A stretch of 64,000 bases of DNA, taken from contig NZ_JACHWP010000004.1 in assembly GCF_014191425.1 (NCBI RefSeq), positions 1 to 64,000 on the forward strand, given 5' to 3'. The notes below the pieces were generated by a model that was not told the origin of the DNA, made no database searches, and worked only from the letters and a program-made list of their open reading frames with translations. The position numbers and the translations under genes were made by a program. Source of the DNA: Helcobacillus massiliensis (GTDB lineage Bacteria > Actinomycetota > Actinomycetes > Actinomycetales > Dermabacteraceae). Below, piece by piece: positions 61,444 through 64,000 of the stretch (position 1 is the stretch's first letter; every line of letters begins with the position of its first letter).

Positions 61444-63267
61444 ATGACGCTCGTCCGACTCATCGCAGCGCACGCCCGTCTGTACCTCTCCTTCGTCATC
61501 GCCGTCATCGTCCTGCAGCTGGTTGCTGTGCTGGCGGCCCTGTACCTGCCCACGATCAACGCGGACATCATCGACGACGGCATCGCCCAGGGCGATGTCC
61601 CCACCATTTGGCGCCTCGGCGGCTGGATGCTGGCCGTCACGGTGGTGAACATCCTCGCGATGGTGGCGGCCAATTGGTGCGCCGCCCGCGTCGGCATGAG
61701 CGTGGGCCGGGACCTGCGCTCCGCGGTGTTCCACCGGGTGCAGGGGTTCTCCCGCCGTGAGATGGGCTCCTTCTCCACGGCGTCGCTGATCACGCGGTCC
61801 ACGAACGATGCGCAGCAGGTGCAGATGCTCGTGTTCTTCGGCCTGAACTTCATCGTGCAGGCCCCGATCACCGGCATCGGCGGCGTGGTGCTGGCGCTGA
61901 ACCAGGAGCCCGGGCTCGCGTGGCTGATCGCGGTGATGGTGCCGGTGATGCTGCTGGTGATCGGCGGCATCGTGTGGAAGAGCGTGCCGCTGTTCCGGCA
62001 GATGCAGGAGCGGATCGACGAGATCAGCCTCGTGCTGCGCGAACAGATCACGGGCATCCGCCCGCTGCGCGCATTCGTCCGCGAGGACTATGAGCGCTCC
62101 CGGTTCGAGGAAGCGAACCTCCGCTATGACCGGGTGAACAAGCAGGTGGGCAACCTGATGGTGCTGATCCAGCCGACCATCATGTTCCTGCTGTCGTTCT
62201 CCTCCGTGGTGGTGCTGGCGGCGGCGGCCGGCCCCGTGGACCGCGGGGAGATGCAGATCGGGTCGATCACCGCGTTCATCGCGTACCTGATCCAGATCCT
62301 CATCGCGGTGATGATGGCGACCTTCATGACGATGATGATTCCGCGGGCGATGGTGTCCGCGGAGCGCATCACGGAGGTGCTGCACACCGAACCGGCCGTG
62401 CATCCGCCGTCGGCCGACGAGATCGAACGCCCCCTCGACCCGGCCGACGGGACCCGCCAGGCCGACGGATCCGGCCCCGCCGACGGGGCCCGTCCCGCGG
62501 ACCGGGTCACCCTCGAGTTCGACGACGTCTCCTACACCTTCGACGGCGCCGACCGCCCCGTGCTGAACCGCGTCTCCTTCACCGCCCACGGCGGACAGAC
62601 GGTCGCGATCATCGGCGGCACCGGCGCCGGCAAGAGCACCCTGCTCGGCGCCATCACCCGCGCGTTCGACGTCACCTCCGGCGCCGTCCGCATCAACGGC
62701 GTGGATGTTCGCCGCGCCGACCCCGCGATGATGGACCGCGCCTTCGGGTACGTCCCGCAGCGCCCGTACCTGTTCTCCGGGACGGTGCGCTCCACCGTCG
62801 GCTTCGGCCGCGACGGCACAACCGACGAGGACATCTGGCATGCGCTCACCGTGGCGCAGGCTCGGGACTTCGTGGCGGCGATGCCGCAGCAGCTGGACTC
62901 GCCGATCTCCCAGGGCGGCACGAACGTGTCCGGTGGGCAGCGGCAGCGCCTGTCGATCGCGCGGGCGCTGGTGGGCCGGCCCCCGATCTACCTGTTCGAC
63001 GACTCGTTCTCCGCGCTGGACCTGAGCACGGATGCGCGCCTGCGGGCGGCCCTCGAACCGGAGACGCGGGACGCGCTGGTGGTGATCGTGGCGCAGCGCG
63101 TCTCCACCATCGTGGACGCGGACCTCATCCTGGTGCTGGACCACGGCGAAGTGGTGGGCCGCGGCACCCACGAGGAGCTCATGGCCGACAGCGCCACATA
63201 CCGAGAGATCGTCGAATCCCAGGGCGGGATCGACGGCGCAGGCGAGAGCGAAGAGGTGCGCGCATGA
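61444..63267 (+). CDS. ABC exporter, half-transporter with degenerate ATPase site
   Basis: 607 residues. N-terminal six-helix membrane domain (to about 320) and C-terminal ATPase: Walker A GGTGAGKSTLLG, Q-loop YVPQRPYLFSGTV, signature NVSGGQRQRLSIARAL. The Walker B region reads IYLFDDSFSALD with Asp in place of the catalytic Glu, and the switch reads VAQRVST with Gln for His. Both are typical of the degenerate half of heterodimeric exporters. The linker between domains (about 318-355) has four ADG-type repeats encoded by GCCGACGG copies. The stop overlaps the start of the partner gene by 4 bases. Confidence 0.93.
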   Translation: MTLVRLIAAHARLYLSFVIAVIVLQLVAVLAALYLPTINADIIDDGIAQGDVPTIWRLGGWMLAVTVVNILAMVAANWCAARVGMSVGRDLRSAVFHRVQGFSRREMGSFSTASLITRSTNDAQQVQMLVFFGLNFIVQAPITGIGGVVLALNQEPGLAWLIAVMVPVMLLVIGGIVWKSVPLFRQMQERIDEISLVLREQITGIRPLRAFVREDYERSRFEEANLRYDRVNKQVGNLMVLIQPTIMFLLSFSSVVVLAAAAGPVDRGEMQIGSITAFIAYLIQILIAVMMATFMTMMIPRAMVSAERITEVLHTEPAVHPPSADEIERPLDPADGTRQADGSGPADGARPADRVTLEFDDVSYTFDGADRPVLNRVSFTAHGGQTVAIIGGTGAGKSTLLGAITRAFDVTSGAVRINGVDVRRADPAMMDRAFGYVPQRPYLFSGTVRSTVGFGRDGTTDEDIWHALTVAQARDFVAAMPQQLDSPISQGGTNVSGGQRQRLSIARALVGRPPIYLFDDSFSALDLSTDARLRAALEPETRDALVVIVAQRVSTIVDADLILVLDHGEVVGRGTHEELMADSATYREIVESQGGIDGAGESEEVRA

Positions 63268-64000
63268 GCGCCGACGAGAAGGACACGACGCGGGGCCTGC
63301 GCCCGGGCCAGAAGTCGAAGAACTTCCTCCCCTCGGCGAAGCGGCTGCTCGGACAGATGCGGTCGGAGCGCCCCATGCTGATCGCCGCGATCATCACCGC
63401 GGTCGCGTCGGTCGCGCTCGCGGTGGTGGGCCCGAAGATCCTCGGCCGCGCCACGGACATCATCTTCTCCGGTGTGATCTCCAAGCACCTGCCGCCGGGC
63501 ACCACGAAGCAGCAGGTGATCGAGCAGGCCCGCGCCGCGGGCAACGAGAAGTTCGCGGACATGCTCGGCGGCATGGAGCTGAACCCGGGCCACGGCATCG
63601 ACTTCTCCGTTCTGTGGGCGGTGCTCGGCCTGGTGACGGCCCTGTATGCGGTGTCCGCGGTGCTGAACTGGCTGCAGGGCATCCTCCTGGTGCGGGTGGC
63701 GCTGCGCGTGGTGAAGCGCCTGCGCCGGCAGACGGAGGAGAAGATCCACTCGCTGCCGCTGTCGTACTTCGACCGCACCTCGCGCGGTGATGTGCTCTCG
63801 CGCGTCACCAACGACATCGACAACATCCAGCAGACCCTCATCCAGACCATCGGCGGCATCGTCACGAGCCTGCTGACGGTGATCGGCACGATCGCGATGA
63901 TGCTGTGGATCTCCCCGCTGCTGACTCTGATCGCGATGATCGTGATCCCGCTGGCCGGTGTGATCACCGCGGTGGTGGGCAAGCGCGCCCAGAAGCTGTT
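63264..64000 (+). CDS. ABC exporter partner half-transporter (3' partial)
   Basis: Starts in the ATGA overlap with the upstream exporter gene and runs off the window after about 245 residues. N-terminal hydrophilic tail (SADEKDTTRGLRPGQKSKNF), then membrane helices LIAAIITAVASVALAVVGP and FSVLWAVLGLVTALYAVSAV. The typical coupling region LPLSYFDRTSRGDVLSRVTND follows. Between helices 1 and 2 lies an insert of about 45 residues (ISKHLPPGTTKQQVIEQARAAG), seen in partners of this exporter class. Its ATPase domain, outside the window, should carry the canonical catalytic Glu. Confidence 0.92.
   Translation, partial: MSADEKDTTRGLRPGQKSKNFLPSAKRLLGQMRSERPMLIAAIITAVASVALAVVGPKILGRATDIIFSGVISKHLPPGTTKQQVIEQARAAGNEKFADMLGGMELNPGHGIDFSVLWAVLGLVTALYAVSAVLNWLQGILLVRVALRVVKRLRRQTEEKIHSLPLSYFDRTSRGDVLSRVTNDIDNIQQTLIQTIGGIVTSLLTVIGTIAMMLWISPLLTLIAMIVIPLAGVITAVVGKRAQKL

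Overview
The window is about 70% GC with strong G/C preference at third codon positions. It carries typical actinobacterial genes: MetP/MetS, LppP/LprE- and LppM-like lipoproteins, a MoxR-DUF58-transglutaminase operon, a sortase-anchored nucleotidase and a type II NADH dehydrogenase. The mix, including an RmlC-RmlD fusion, suggests a Micrococcales member (Brevibacterium/Brachybacterium/Dermabacteraceae-like). This assignment is an inference from gene content only.

Layout. 1-8.5 kb: an NCS2 permease fused to an OHCU-decarboxylase-like domain (5' end outside the window), an MFS exporter, a doubly anchored lipoprotein, a Na+/H+ antiporter-family protein, and a peptide-binding lipoprotein gene broken by one stop codon. 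8.6-13.1 kb: a persulfide dioxygenase/rhodanese protein, a PfpI protein, a junction joining two 5'-truncated divergent genes (DUF3137 and ExeM/NucH nuclease), and tRNA-Ser(GGA). 13.3-18.2 kb: MetPS and AGCS amino acid transporters and an alpha/beta hydrolase. 18.3-28.7 kb: SRP RNA, dnaX, recR and an aspartate-pathway operon in which aspartokinase is split into a catalytic gene and a separate ACT-domain gene, followed by asd. 29.6-33.1 kb: dTDP-rhamnose synthesis (rmlA, rmlB, rmlC-rmlD fusion). 33.2-34.2 kb: an ImmA/IrrE peptidase plus a small membrane protein behind a promoter that overlaps a LexA-type box. 34.2-43.2 kb: MoxR/DUF58/TgpA-like operon, NDH-2, and a cell-wall-anchored 5'-nucleotidase. 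43.6-51.4 kb: VanZ-like protein, SbcCD, DUF456 protein and a two-gene ABC module flanked by related direct repeats. 51.5-59.3 kb: an accessory-looking catabolic operon (APC permease, glutamine-synthetase-like ligase, FluG-type amidohydrolase, M20 hydrolase, class III aminotransferase) with a divergent RpiR regulator. 59.7-64 kb: a methyltransferase, a small secreted protein and a heterodimeric ABC exporter (second gene cut by the window end).

Two window-wide patterns stand out. The 10-mer GCCGACGGGT (core CCGWCGG) occurs 25 times by hand count, on both strands, in several reading frames and between genes, and clusters in protein linkers. At least ten genes have a TANNNT box ending 6-7 bases before the start codon, which indicates widespread leaderless transcription. 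The catabolic operon is largely free of the 10-mer and looks less GC-rich, so it may be a later arrival.

Five observations deserve follow-up first: the iterated 10-mer, the gamma-glutamylation-type catabolic operon, the split aspartokinase, the SOS-box-controlled ImmA/IrrE pair, and the transporter-OHCU fusion whose catalytic His appears to be replaced by Tyr.
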